From Hordeum vulgare subsp. vulgare (lineage: Eukaryota; Streptophyta; Magnoliopsida; Poales; Poaceae), in the NCBI RefSeq assembly GCF_904849725.1, contig NC_058522.1, positions 431,301,529 through 431,365,528 on the forward strand: 64,000 nt of DNA, given 5' to 3'. The notes beneath the pieces are model-generated. The model was not told where the DNA came from. It searched no databases and worked only from the letters and a program-made list of their open reading frames with translations. Both the position numbers and the translations under genes were made by a program. Each line of letters opens with the position of its first letter. Position 1 is the first letter of the stretch. Shown piece after piece: positions 1-11,036 of this stretch.

Positions 1-1096
1 TTGTGGTCAAAATTTTTCACTTCATATGAACTCTGCCCCCTCTATGTACAAATTTACCCCCTTATGCTTGCATGCCGGCTCTGTCCCTGTCTCCATGATG
101 TCAAACACTCAGTAGAGTCATGCAAATGAAGAGGCCCTATAAAGTTAATCGAGATGTTGCCCTCCCTGCACTAGAAAATGGATGAAATCATAGGTGTATT
201 AGCAATCCTGCGGAAGCACAGAAAATTCATGCCGACTTGGGAATTAGCACTAGCTGCTCCACTACACGCAGGAATCGTATCTTTGTTGTGCAAATATTAG
301 ATTTGAAGAATCTTCCACATGTCACCACTGGTAAAAATACAAGTGAGCACCACAATACCTTTATCTAGCTTTTCCAAGAGAGGATGATCTTGTGCTCCAA
401 TAAAACATTATCTTATGTTTTTGTGAGAGAATTATATTATTGTTTTTTTTAGAACTATATTATTGTTACCCCTGCTATCTGCTGGGTTTTCCCTTGGAAG
501 TGTTTTCATATTGTTCTTATAGAGGGTTCCCTGATCAAGTTCTTATCCAACCATAATTATGTCTAACCATGGTGCTAATCCCATTGTAGGCAAATGTGAA
601 TTCGAAGGGAAACAACGTGGTAGGCGCGACACCACTCGATGCAGTGGGCAGCATGGCCTGTTTACAAAAGCTATTTTTATTAAATATAATTGTCTGATGT
701 AGTGGCACTACTACTACATAAATTGATTTAATTTTGGTAGCGCCACCGCGCCAAAGGTGTTGTCACTAAGAGCGATGGAGCTTCCAGACTTGTCCCTTGG
801 GCCTGTTTGGTTCAAAACGATTTTATAATAGCTTTGAAGGATTTTATTTCTTATAACTTTTTAATATGATACACTATGTATATGAGTCTGTAAAAACAAT
901 TATTTTGTGTGGTTTTCCCCCTTCAATGACAATTATGGCATATAGCTGCACATCATGATCGTCTCATGCCCATCTCGCGTAGCGGCCACTAGGGCGAACT
1001 CCTCCTATACATCCACCGCGAGTGAGCCCGTGAATTCTTCTCCCCTCTGCCTCTGGCTCCAGCGACGGGGAGGGGGTTACCGATGCTTTGCTTCTA
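1..1096. other. intergenic DNA, no gene recognised
   Basis: No open reading frame here has recognisable protein features and I see no splice-structured gene. The stretch beginning near 799 with 'ggcctgtttggttc' resembles the terminal sequence of many grass MITEs, but I could not find a matching inverted end, so it is not called. The rest is AT-rich unique-looking DNA upstream of the receptor kinase gene. Confidence 0.5.
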
Positions 1097-1256
1097 CTCC
1101 CTCAGTTCCTAAATATAAGTCTTTCTATAGGTTTCACTAATGAACTACATACGGATGTATATAGATATATTTTAGAGTGTACACTCACTCATTTTGCTCC
1201 GTATGTAGACCATTAGTGAAATCTCTTAAAAAACTTATATTTAGAAACAAAGGGAG
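1097..1256. mobile_element. Stowaway-type MITE (Tc1/Mariner)
   Basis: A 160-bp non-coding element with terminal inverted repeats: the left end reads 'ctccctcagttcctaaatat' and the right end is its complement ending 'acaaagggag'. It is flanked by TA on both sides (1095-1096 and 1257-1258), the target duplication expected of Stowaway elements. Internal sequence is also partly palindromic (the two halves around 1150-1200 mirror each other). It has no coding capacity and would be moved by a Mariner transposase in trans. Confidence 0.9.
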
Positions 1257-1557
1257 TAGCAAGTAGTTTAGGTTAGGATTTTTTTAATCCTTGCATGGGC
1301 GGCGCTTAGGTTGATGATGGCACTTCATCTTCATGCTAGTCTTTATAAGCAACAATCCTCGTTGAGTCTGTCCGTCAGAATGTATTCAACGGAGGACCGA
1401 CGTAGATTTCCGCCATATCCGCATGGAGGACAACTGGCTGATTGAGCCGGCCCGGCACGTGCTTCATCTCTTTCTTTGTGCTTTCTTACACTCTGTTTAT
1501 CTTTTCTTGGTTTTATTTCAAAAATATTTTGAATATTTCTATTACAAAAATCACCTG

Positions 1558-2240
1558 TATGCAAAATTTGAAAAAATGTTAATCATGCAATAAATAAATG
1601 TTAAACTTGTCTAGAAAAATGTTTCCATTGTTATACAAACAAATGGGTAGTGCGTATGAAAAACAAAGTAGGAAACTAATAATATGAGTTTCTTTTTTTT
1701 TTGGAAAAAAAGTTAAGCATGCAAATGTTAAATGTGTATAAAAAATGTTTCTAATGTGTAAAAATATATTTAAAGTGTGTATAGAACAAAGTAGACATAA
1801 ACATAGATTTTTAAAAATATTCATCGTGTATATAAAAAATGATCATGATGTATACAAGAAATGTAGAATGTGTATAGAAAAAGTAGACACAAAAAACTAT
1901 ATGTTTTAAAAAATGTTGACCATGAAACTGGAATATGTTAAATGTGTATATCTAAATGTTTTTTATGTATGCAAAAGTTTACAATGTTAATGGAGAATAT
2001 AGACATAAAAAATATTTTACCAAATGTTAATTATGTATTTTCAAAATGTTAATCATGTATTTTTCTTATTGTCAAATGTGTATATAAAAGAAATTTTCTG
2101 GTGTATACAAAAAATGAACAATGTATATGAGAAAAGTATACAAAAAATAATATAGTTTGTAAAAAAATCTTAATTATATATTTGGGAAATCTTAAACGTG
2201 TATATAAAAATTATTATTGGTGCATAAACAAATGTAGAAA
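1558..2240. repeat. decayed AT-rich tandem array
   Basis: About 680 bp built from repeated, diverged phrases such as 'aaatgttaaatgtgtata', 'aaaaaatgtttctaatgtgt' and 'agaaaaagtagacataaa'. The phrases recur in roughly the same order several times, suggesting a higher-order unit that has decayed by point changes and indels. No coding function is visible. It could be the subterminal repeat of a larger DNA transposon, but I could not see ends. Confidence 0.6.
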
Positions 2241-2779
2241 GAAAACAAACATAAACTACAAAACTGAAAAAGAAACAGAAAAAACAAAGAAAGCAAAAAA
2301 AAAAACACAACCCAAAAAATATATCAAAGAAAAAAATGAACAAGAATGACAAAAACATGCTATCATTAATTATTAAAATGTACTTTGTTATTTTCATCGT
2401 GCTGGAAGTATTTGTTGGGCATCACCGAGAAGGAATGACAACAAATTCGTAATGAGAAACCTCCTACTATGTATATATTTTTGTTGTCTAATAAATTAAA
2501 AACATCTTGAGGACACTTCAAAATCATCCCATTTTTATTGTTTCTGCGCAACATCATTTAACATGTTATTTTTCATTTGACATCCTAAAAGATTTCAAGG
2601 GATTTACTGGTGTCTTGAGAGTGTGTATGCGTTTTTCCTGTTGCAACGCATGGGCATGTTTGCTATTAAGATTTCATGTAATCTCGATAATGTAGCGACA
2701 CAAAATATATCAAAGAAAAAAAAGAAAAAGAAAAATAAACAAGAATGACAAAACATGGTATCATTAATTTTAAAATGCA

Positions 2780-2860
2780 CTCCGTCCATAAATCAATATA
2801 AGAGCGTTTAGATCACTACTTTAGTTATCTAAACACTTTTATATTAATTTATAGAGGAAG
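2780..2860. mobile_element. short Stowaway-like MITE
   Basis: An 81-bp palindromic insertion whose left half 'ctccgtccataaatcaatat' is mirrored by the right half ending 'ttaatttatagaggaag'. The empty site in the upstream duplicate reads 'aaaatgtactttg' (around 2377), while here the element splits that phrase and is followed by 'ta' (2861-2862). The left TA has become CA. The filled and empty pair fixes the boundaries. Confidence 0.85.
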
Positions 2861-3153
2861 TACTTTGTTATTTTCATCGTGCTGCAAGTATTTGTTGGGC
2901 ATTATTGAGGAGGAGCGACAACAAATTCGTAATGAGATACCTCCTACTATGTAGATATTTTTGTTGTCTAATAAAGTAAAAGTATCTTGAGTATATTTCA
3001 AAAATCATCCCATTTCTATTGTTACTGCACAACACCATTTAACATGTTATTTGTTATGTGACATCGTAAAAGATTTTAGGGGATTTACATGTGTCTTGAG
3101 AGTGTATACAGGGGGTGACTTTTTCTTTCCCGATATAATAGATGGGCATGTTT

Positions 3154-3281
3154 TTTCTTAATACAGTACACGCGTAAGCGTTTATATACACTCATCCCAT
3201 GTAAGCATCAGGACTTAAACTCTGATGGGTTAAAGATATCACGCTCCCTCTAACCATTTAATCATAGGTTGGTTTGCACGC
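3154..3281 (-). mobile_element. tRNA-derived SINE, Au-like
   Basis: A 128-bp insertion read on the minus strand. It starts near 3281, carries an A-box-like motif 'tggttagaggg' (around 3245-3257) and a B-box-like motif 'gagtttaagtcc' (3211-3222), and ends in a short A-rich tail. It is bracketed by a perfect 12-bp direct repeat 'atgggcatgttt' at 3142-3153 and 3282-3293, the signature of LINE-mediated retroposition. The B-box context resembles the Triticeae Au SINE family. It lies about 290 bp upstream of the kinase ATG. Confidence 0.75.
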
Positions 3282-3567
3282 ATGGGCATGTTTGCTAGTA
3301 AGATTTTCATATAATCTGGATAACGTAACGCTCTGGATCTCCGAATTTCAAACCATTGGACGCAGCACGATGGTTCTGCCCCCGGCCAGCCGCCGCAGCC
3401 GATCTCGGCATCCAGCCAGGCCCCACTGGCGATGCCGCCTCCACCATGACAATGCTACATCGTCTCTTCACAGCATCGCCGCCTCTATCCCCACCTCCCG
3501 CGGCTACCCTGCTCCTCCTCGAACGCCCCAAAGACCACGAAGCTGCAGCAGCCAGCAGCTCCCTCGC

Positions 3568-6500
3568 ATGTCGCGCCACCCCTTCCTCTTGCTCCTCCTC
3601 CTCCTCCTCCCTCTGATTGCCTCCATTGCGCAGCCGCTTCCGTCGAACACCTCCGCCGGCACCGGCTCCACCACGGCCGTTCTTCTCTCCTTCGTCGCCG
3701 CGCTTCCCCCGGCCGCCCAGCGCGTCCTCCGTCCGACATGGCTGGGGCGCCACCGGACCGGTGGCAACTCGTCCTCCTCCTTCGCCATCTCCCGGCGCCG
3801 CCACCGTCACCGTCACTGCGCGTTTCTTGGCGTCACGTGCTCCGCCGCAGGCGCCGTGACCACGATCAACCTCTCCAGCACGGGGCTCTCCGGCGCGCTC
3901 GCCGCGTCCGCGCCGCGCCTCTGCACGCTCCCGGCGCTCGCCGCGCTCGACCTCAGCAGGAACAACTTCACGGGCGCCGTTCCCGCCGCGCTCGCCGGGT
4001 GCTCCGCCGTCACCACGCTCGTCCTCGCCTTCAACCTCCTCGCCGGCACCGTCCCCGCGGAGCTCCTCTCCTCGCGCCATCTCCAAACGATCGACCTCAA
4101 CACCAACGCGCTTACCGGGGAGATCCCCGCCGCTCCCTCCGGCTCCTCGCTCCTCGAGTACCTCGACCTCAGCACCAACTCACTCTCCGGCGCCATCCCG
4201 CCGGAGCTCGCCGCACTCCCGGGGCTCACCTACCTGGACCTGAGCAACAACAACCTGTCCGGCCCAGTGCCGGAGTTCTCAGCTCCGTGCGGGCTCCTCT
4301 ACCTCAGCCTCTTCTCCAACCAGCTCGCCGGCGAGCTCCCCCGCAGCCTCGCGCACTGCGGCAACCTCACCGTCCTGTATCTGCCCAACAACAACATCAG
4401 CGGCGAGGTGCCCGATTTCTTCGCCTCCATGCCAAACTTGCAGAAACTGTACCTTGGCAACAACGCGTTCACCGGCGGATTGCCGGCAAGCATGGGCCAG
4501 CTTCTGAACCTGGAAGAACTGGTGATGTCAAGTAACTGGTTCACAGGCTCCGTCCCCCATACAATCGGGCAGTGCCAATCCTTGACACTGCTCTACTTGA
4601 ACGGCAACTGCTTCACCGGCTCAATCCCACCATCCATCGGCAAACTGAGCCTATTGCAGAAGTTCTCTGTCGCGGACAACAGCCTCACCTGGAAAATTCC
4701 GCCGGAAATCGGGAGCTGCCGGGGGCTGGTGGAGCTTGAGCTCCAGAACAACAGCCTCTCCGGCACGATACCGCCGGAGATCGCCGAGCTCGGCCAACTG
4801 CAGAAGTTATATCTGTTCAACAACATGCTCCACGGCCCGGTTCCTCCAAGACTCTGGCAATTGGCTGACATGGTGGAGCTGTACCTCAACAACAACAGCC
4901 TAAGTGGCGAGATACATCCAGACATCACTCGCATGAGGAACCTGAGAGAGATCACCTTGTACAGCAACAACTTCACCGGCGAGCTGCCGCAAGCCCTGGG
5001 GCTCAACACCACGCCGGGGATCCTCCGTGTCGACCTCACCGGCAACCGCTTCCACGGCGCGGTCCCTCCTGGCCTGTGCACCGGAGGCCAGCTCGCCATC
5101 CTTGATCTTGGATACAACCGGTTCCATGGAAGATTTCCCAGCGAGATAGCCAAATGCCAGTCTCTGTACAGGATCAACCTGAACAGCAACAGGATCAGTG
5201 GGAGCTTACCTGCAGACCTGGGCACAAATACAGGGCTGTCGTACATCGACATGAGTGACAACCTTCTTGAAGGGAGGATACCAGGCGTGATGGGCTCATG
5301 GAGCAACCTCACCATGATCGACCTCTCTCGCAACGGCTTCTCCGGTCCAATACCCCGCGAGCTCGGCTCTCTGAGCAACCTTGTCACCCTGCGAGTGTCG
5401 TCGAACACGCTGACAGGATCGATACCACATGAACTAGGAAGCTGCAAACGGCTTGTCTGCCTAGACCTTGGAAACAACCTTCTGAACGGAAGTTTGCCGG
5501 CAGAGATCACAGCTCTTGGCAGCCTGCAAAGCCTCCTGCTCGGCGGCAACAAGCTCACCGGAGCAGTACCGGATTCCTTCGCCGCCACGGAGGCCCTCCT
5601 CGAGCTGCAGCTTGGTGACAATCTTTTCGAAGGAGCCATCCCACACAGCTTGGGCAATCTTCAGTACATCTCTAAAACCCTGAACATCAGCAGCAACAGA
5701 CTGAGCGGCCAGATCCCAAGCAGCCTCGGCAACCTTCAGGACCTGGAAGTGCTGGACCTGTCCAAGAACTCCTTGTCCGGCCCGATCCCGCCGCAGCTGA
5801 GCAACATGATCTCCCTTATGGCCGTGAACGTGTCGTTCAACGAGCTGTCCGGCCAGCTCCCTGCCGGCTGGGCTAAGCTGGCAGCACAGTCGCCTGAAGG
5901 GTTCTCAGGGAACCCTCACCTCTGCGTTCAGTCTGACAATGCACCATGCACCAAGAAGAACCAGCCTCTCAGAAACAGAACCAGAAATGCAGGGATCATC
6001 GTCGCATTGCTGCTTCCAACCCTTGCCATCATGGCTGCCAGCATGTTCCTCCTACGCTACATCACCAAGAGGTCGTCGCAGCGCCGATCAGCCCAACTCG
6101 TCTCGATGCGCAGCATGGACTCCACGGAGGAGCTGCCGGAGGACCTGACCTACGAGGACATCCTCCGGGCCACCGACAACTGGAGCGAGAAGTATGTGAT
6201 CGGGCGAGGCCGGCACGGCACGGTGTACCGCACGCGCTGCAAGCTCGGGAGGGAGTGGGCGGTGAAGACGGTGGACCTGTCGCACGGCAGGTTCCCGGTG
6301 GAGATGAAGATCCTCAACACGGTGAGGCACCGGAACGTCGTCAGGATGGCCGGCTACCACATCCGCGGCGGCGCCGGGCTGATCCTCTACGAGTACATGC
6401 CGGAGGGGACGCTCTTCGAACTGCTGCACGGGAGGAGGCCTCAGGTGGCCCTTGGCTGGACCGCTCGGCACCAGATCGCCCTTGGTTTAGCTCAGGGCCT

Positions 6501-7133
6501 CTCGTATCTGCACCAGGACTGCGTGCCCATGATCGTCCACCGGGACGTCAAGTCGAACAACGTGCTCATGGACGCCGACATGGTGCCCAAGCTCGCCGAC
6601 TTCGGCATGGGGAAGATCGTCGGCGACGAGGACGCTGACGCCACGGTCTCCGTCATCGTCGGCACCCTCGGCTACATCGCCCCAGGTGCCATTCATTCCC
6701 TTGTCATCATCATATGTCTGTGGCTCTGTGTTCTGTAAGATCACAGTGTCTCAAAATTCAGGATTTGTTGTTTTAGCACATGTGTCACCATTGATTTTCA
6801 GAGCATGGATACTCCACGAGGTTAACGGAGAAGAGCGACGTGTACAGCTACGGGGTGGTGCTTCTCGAGCTCCTCTGCAGGAAGATGGCTGTGGATCCTG
6901 CGTTCGGAGACGGCGTCGACATCGTGACATGGATGAGATCGAACCTGAAGCAGGCCGATCGCCGCCCCGCCGCCATGAGCTGCCTGGATGAGGAGATTGT
7001 CTACTGGCCTGAAGATGAGCAGGCCAGGGCACTGGACATGCTTGATCTAGCCATTTCCTGCACTCAGTTGTCTTTCCAGTCCAGGCCTTCCATGAGAGAG
7101 GTGGTGAACACCTTGCTGAGGATGGACATGTAA
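3568..7133 (+). CDS. LRR receptor-like protein kinase (LRR-XI/PEPR-like)
   Basis: A plasma-membrane receptor kinase of 1149 residues in two exons, 3568-6685 and 6802-7133, with a 116-bp GT-AG intron. The intron splits the Glu codon of the GYIAPE motif. The ATG at 3568 was chosen because it opens a signal peptide (Leu-rich run, residues 7-20); two upstream in-frame ATGs (3274, 3370) would bury it. After an N-terminal cap with CAFLGVTC (usual Trp replaced by Phe) come about 28 plant-type leucine-rich repeats. A transmembrane segment spans about 808-830, then a kinase domain: P-loop G879-x-G881-x-x-G884, catalytic K900, HRD 991-993, DFG 1011-1013, APE-type motif at the splice junction. It is an RD kinase with all key residues, so probably active. 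Such proteins sense extracellular peptides or pattern ligands; the ligand cannot be read from sequence. Subfamily assignment is by general resemblance. Confidence 0.93.
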
Positions 7134-7302
7134 GGATTTCCCTGAAGTTCTCAAAAGTATTGGGAAGTCAGCTGCCACAGTACAGTACATAGCTGACATA
7201 CAAAAGGCAGTTTGAAAAATGTTTGTAGTTACCAGATATTAGCAGCAATAAGAAGTGAGCCTGATTCATAAGTTGGGGTAGTGGATATACAGTCCCACCA
7301 AC

Positions 7303-7358
7303 TGTGGTTTCATCTTTGTACATGACTAAATGCGGTTTCATCTTTGTACATGACTAAA
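7303..7358. repeat. 28-bp direct tandem repeat
   Basis: Two adjacent copies (7303-7330 and 7331-7358) of a 28-bp unit containing 'tttcatctttgtacatgact', differing at one base. They lie in the 470-bp interval between the two convergent host genes, probably in the kinase 3' UTR. Confidence 0.9.
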
Positions 7359-7602
7359 ACTATTCCAGATTACTGTTTTTTTACTGACGATCGAAAATTT
7401 CGGGAGCCATCCGGGTTCAGTCCGAAATCTCTTCCAACATGACCTTGAGGTTCCAAGGATAAACAGCACAAATTCCTACCTCATAACCCTTTTCATTAAG
7501 CTGTGTATTATTCTCTACAATTTTATTCTGCATAACATGGACATGGCACATCCTGTAAACAACAAACAAATTTTACTAAACGGCACCGAGTACGGGTGCC
7601 GT

Positions 7603-10600
7603 TCATGCCCTAATCACAAGCTCATATACATTGCTATTGTTCTCTCTGCTAAGGCGCTTTAGTGCCTCGAAGCTTCTCCGGCTTCCCAAAAAATCTACTC
7701 TTTTGAATGCTATTACAAAGCCTGATCCAGCGCATTCAGCACTTCCGTACAGGGAACGAAGTCGATCGGCATGCCGTGAATCCGTGTGCAGGGCTACGTT
7801 TATCTCGTCTGTTGACATGTTATCCTGCGCAAAGAGGGGATCTTTTACCACAAACTCGCACACCAAATCTGAACTACAGTTACACCAGAAGTGCATGGTG
7901 GGATAATACTCTGGTGTATGACCAAAAAAAAATACCTGGTAGAAATTGTAGATGTGATCCAACACTTGTTCGCGTGTGAAGCCGCCATTGCTGAAGAATG
8001 TCCTTGAAGAAGGTCCAAGCTCGCCAAAACGATCCAGAGGGAAGAGTATGGTAAAGAAATGGTTCTTAAAAATTACCTCGCTTCTCTCACTGAAACAACG
8101 AAACGGAGCTATTAGGACAAAAGGTTACACAGTTTTGGTTGATTCAAGAAGTTATTACCTTTCTCTTAGAGGGCGGGACAAATTATCAGCTGACTGGTCT
8201 CTATCCTTTCCATCCCCATCGGCATCAAAATAAGTAGTGCCTTGCTGCTCATCGGCATCTTCAGACCATGAAGAATCCATATAAATACTTGCAGATGAAA
8301 CCGGCTCAGATATTGTCCAGCAGATTGAATCCAGAAGCGTGACAGGTGTGAGCGGATGGATTGGTACTTCACATGACTGGCTTACAACCATAATGTAGAC
8401 ATTCATTAAAATACAGCCAAACAGAATACAAAGGTAGCTAATTCAACACACAGCTTTGGCAGAACCGGGAGTATGGAGTAACATTAACTACTTGAAAATA
8501 ATACATACTGCATAGGATCATGGCATCAACTAATTATTTATTTCCAACTATTTCTAAAACATATTCTCATGCAAGCATTTATTTTTCTTGACAAGCAAAG
8601 GGTATACCAACATCCCCTAATTGTCACACTAGTCAGAATTCACAAGAACTTGGGTAACTGTGACTGCCAGATCAGATGCGTCGGAGATGAGCTTTTCTAG
8701 GTGAAACATTCCTTACCTGCATACGGCGAACACGTCGGTCTCGAATATCCTTTTTAGCTACCTCGACAAATTTTTGCCTCTCCTGACGAGCCTCATCTAT
8801 CTCCCCTTGGGTTGGCAGTTCGCTGGAGTTAAGAGAAGGAGCACTCCCAAGTTTCCTATTCTACAAGAACAGAAGATCTAACGTTAACCAATGAAGAGTC
8901 CAAATATGGAAAATAAACCTATATTTCTTTAAGAAAATAAACCTATAATAAACATGAGAGAGCATCAAATAAAAAAATAGGGAATAAGAAAAGAGAAAAC
9001 ATAAAACTGTTATAGACCCCCCAACGTTAACCAATGAAGAGTCCCAATATGGAAAATAAACCTATATTTCTTTTAAGAAAATAAACCTATAATAAACATG
9101 AGAGAGCATCAAATACAAAAATAGGGAATAAGAAAAGAGAAAACATAAAACTGTTCTAGACCCCCCCCCCCCCCTCCTTCTGATTTGAACCGCGGCCCCC
9201 TCAGTTTCCAATTAGCTCATGCCACCTCAGCCTGTAGATTGCAATCCGTATAAGACAGCCCGTAGAAGATGTAGCAAAGGTCAGCTGTTTGTTATTGATT
9301 CCGCTGTGTACAATTTTCCTTTTCCCTCTGAACACACGAGAAGGGGGTTCCATTTTTTGTGTGGAAATACCTCTTGAGATGTGTGGAAATTTTCTAGAAC
9401 CACTGCAACATGTCTAGCTAGGTCTGAAGACAAATGGACCAGGCGCTGCAAGTTCTTCTCCTTCACTGTTTTCAAGATCCAAAACGGCTGAAACATTCAA
9501 GCAGAAAGTGTTAAATAGTACACAATGGTCCTGATGTAAGTTAGGAATGTCGGAACACAAGAGGATATTATTGCAGTAATTCAGTACTACTTACTGTTAC
9601 AATGTTATCTGAGTGGCCAACATATCTCTTGACAGAAGCATCCTCACACACAACATATTTGGCGTGGCAACCAATAAACCAGTGGTCCAATAATTTTGCA
9701 TCTTCACTCGTAGCAGCGTCCGATATCTGCAGATAAAATGTATTCTATGTAAAAAATCATTTGTGCAATTCAGCAAGGGATGTCGCGTGAAGATGATTCC
9801 AGTGAAAGAATGGAAAATTAATGATGATGGTAGACAGGAAAATTAAGAGAACATGAATTGCATCATTTGGTTTAAGTAATCCTCTTGTCCATTAGGTGCT
9901 GTAATATTACACTCTATCAACAGGAGCAACCAATTTTAATACTGCAGTAGTAATTTTCTTTCTGAAACCTTTGGTTTAATGCCGTGGAGTGTCAAGCATT
10001 AAGAATGAAACAGCAACTGACATGGACATACCTTCTTCTTCATGTCACCAGATATCCCAGGGTCAATGTAGATTGTGTCATTCGTAAAAACGAACACATC
10101 ATGTTCAGGTTCTTCTCTATGAGGCTGAAGCTGGTGCTTATGTGTTGTGCCCGAGCATGCTTTGTCTTGAAAAATCATTGGTGGAAGGCATGACTTCTCA
10201 TTAACAGGAAGTCCAACAAGCCGGTTGTATTCCCCAAGAGGCAGGCCGTTCTCCCCAATGTTCTTGATACTGTACAAGGATTCATCCAGCCTCACTGCAG
10301 TAGAAACACCATAAATGAGAACCAGATGATGCGCTGGTAACTCGGCAGAGACAGAACAGGAAGAAGTAATGATGGAGCCTGTCTTACTGTTCCTTCGAAC
10401 ACAATCGACAAACCAGCCCAGCGTGACAACAAAAAGACCATTCCTGGGACCATGCTTGAGAGCGTGCTCAAACTTGCGGCCGGCGAAGCTGTGCTGAGTG
10501 TTAAGGAAACACAAGCATGGTAGCCTGAATTTTCTTTTTTTCTTTCGATAAACTGGTAACCTGAATTCTGAGAAACAAACATAACAGTGGATGATTTTGA

Positions 10601-11036
10601 GAGAAAAATACAGAGAATGGCAAGGATATCTGCACCACGAGGTGAGTGCATTTGGGGTGCAGGCTGCCGCTGTAGTCGCCTCCCAGCCTCTCGGCGGCCT
10701 CCTTCACCTGACTCCTCGCCTCTGCAGAACAAAAAAAAAACGAAAAATTCCCCAAACCACGAATCAGAACCCTCAAATCGAGAACCAAGCAACCTGGGCA
10801 AATTCGAGAAGCAAACTACTCCAGTATTCACCTTTGGACAGCCCAGTGACGCAGACGACCAGGCCGGCGAAGGGGCCGTCGGGCGGGCGCCGGGCGGCAG
10901 CGTCCGTGGCCGCGGCGGAGCGGGTGACCGAGACGGAGGAGGAGGAGGCCGCGGAGGCGGAGGAGGGCTGCATCCCGGGGAGGAGCAGCCTCGAGCAGCC
11001 CCTGCTGGCGATCACCTCCACGCCGCAACGCGCCAT
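7603..11036 (-). CDS. tandem BRCT-domain protein, probable DNA-damage response
   Basis: Ten exons on the minus strand: 11036-10832, 10721-10630, 10490-10388, 10294-10032, 9726-9595, 9487-9371, 8860-8717, 8376-8159, 8089-7936, 7824-7603. Phases agree throughout and give 549 residues. Residues about 52-130 form a BRCT domain (FAGLVVCVTGLSK at the start, the conserved Trp in LGWFVDCVRRN near its end). A second BRCT-like region follows (DHWFIGCHAKYVVCEDASV, then TPFWILKTVKEK). The middle is charged (EARQERQKFVEVAKKDIRDRR) and the C-terminus (residues about 410-549) is a conserved-looking globular region I do not recognise. BRCT pairs usually bind phosphoproteins in DNA repair and checkpoints in the nucleus; that role is inferred. 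Intron 2 is U12-type. Introns 3 and 9 are multiples of three and stop-free. It converges on the kinase gene. No lesion was seen. Confidence 0.85.
8881..9162. repeat. 143-bp tandem duplication inside BRCT intron 6, with poly-C tract
   Basis: Two direct copies, 8881-9023 and 9024-about 9162, both opening with 'acgttaaccaatgaagagtc' and ending with 'aaaactgtt.tagaccccc'. They differ by a few substitutions and one-base indels, so the duplication is recent. Immediately after, 9161-9174 is a run of 14 C. Everything lies within the 510-bp intron between exons 6 and 7 and does not touch splice sites. Confidence 0.9.
10491..10629 (-). other. U12-type AT-AC intron of the BRCT gene
   Basis: On the minus strand the exon ending ...HLVVQ is followed by ATATCCTT (10629-10622), the exact minor-spliceosome 5' splice consensus. 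Near the other end is TTCCTTAAC (10508-10500), the exact U12 branch-site consensus, with its branch A about 10 nt from the terminal AC (10492-10491). The intron is 139 bp, phase 0, and joining at AC gives ...HLVVQ-SFAGRKFEHALK, a continuous BRCT fold. An alternative AG three bases upstream would add one His. Confidence 0.92.

Larger units (their letters stand above)
2313..3330. repeat. tandem duplication upstream of the receptor kinase
   Basis: Two direct copies lie side by side: unit A at about 2313-2700 and unit B at about 2701-3330. Shared landmarks in the same order are 'aaaatatatcaaagaaaaaa', 'ttgttattttcatcgtgctg', 'caacaaattcgtaatgaga', 'ttgttgtctaataaa' and 'gcatgggcatgtttgcta'. Unit B is longer because it holds a MITE (2780-2860) and a SINE (about 3154-3281) that unit A lacks, so A serves as the empty-site reference. 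The proximal copy ends about 240 bp before the kinase start codon, so one copy lies in the promoter region. Confidence 0.85.

Noticed and set aside
799..960. MITE starting 'ggcctgtttggttc'
   Set aside because: Only one end recognised; no inverted partner or duplication.
3211..3257. tRNA gene on the minus strand
   Set aside because: A- and B-box-like motifs are present but there is no cloverleaf; the 12-bp target duplications show it is a tRNA-derived SINE.
3307..4086. 259-codon antisense frame and overlapping plus-strand frames at the kinase 5' end
   Set aside because: GC-rich strand shadow of the signal peptide and first LRRs; Glu/Arg-rich with no domain.
4593..5657. 354-codon open frame antisense to the receptor kinase
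   Set aside because: It mirrors the leucine-rich repeats, has repetitive low-complexity composition and no homology; the sense frame is clearly the gene.
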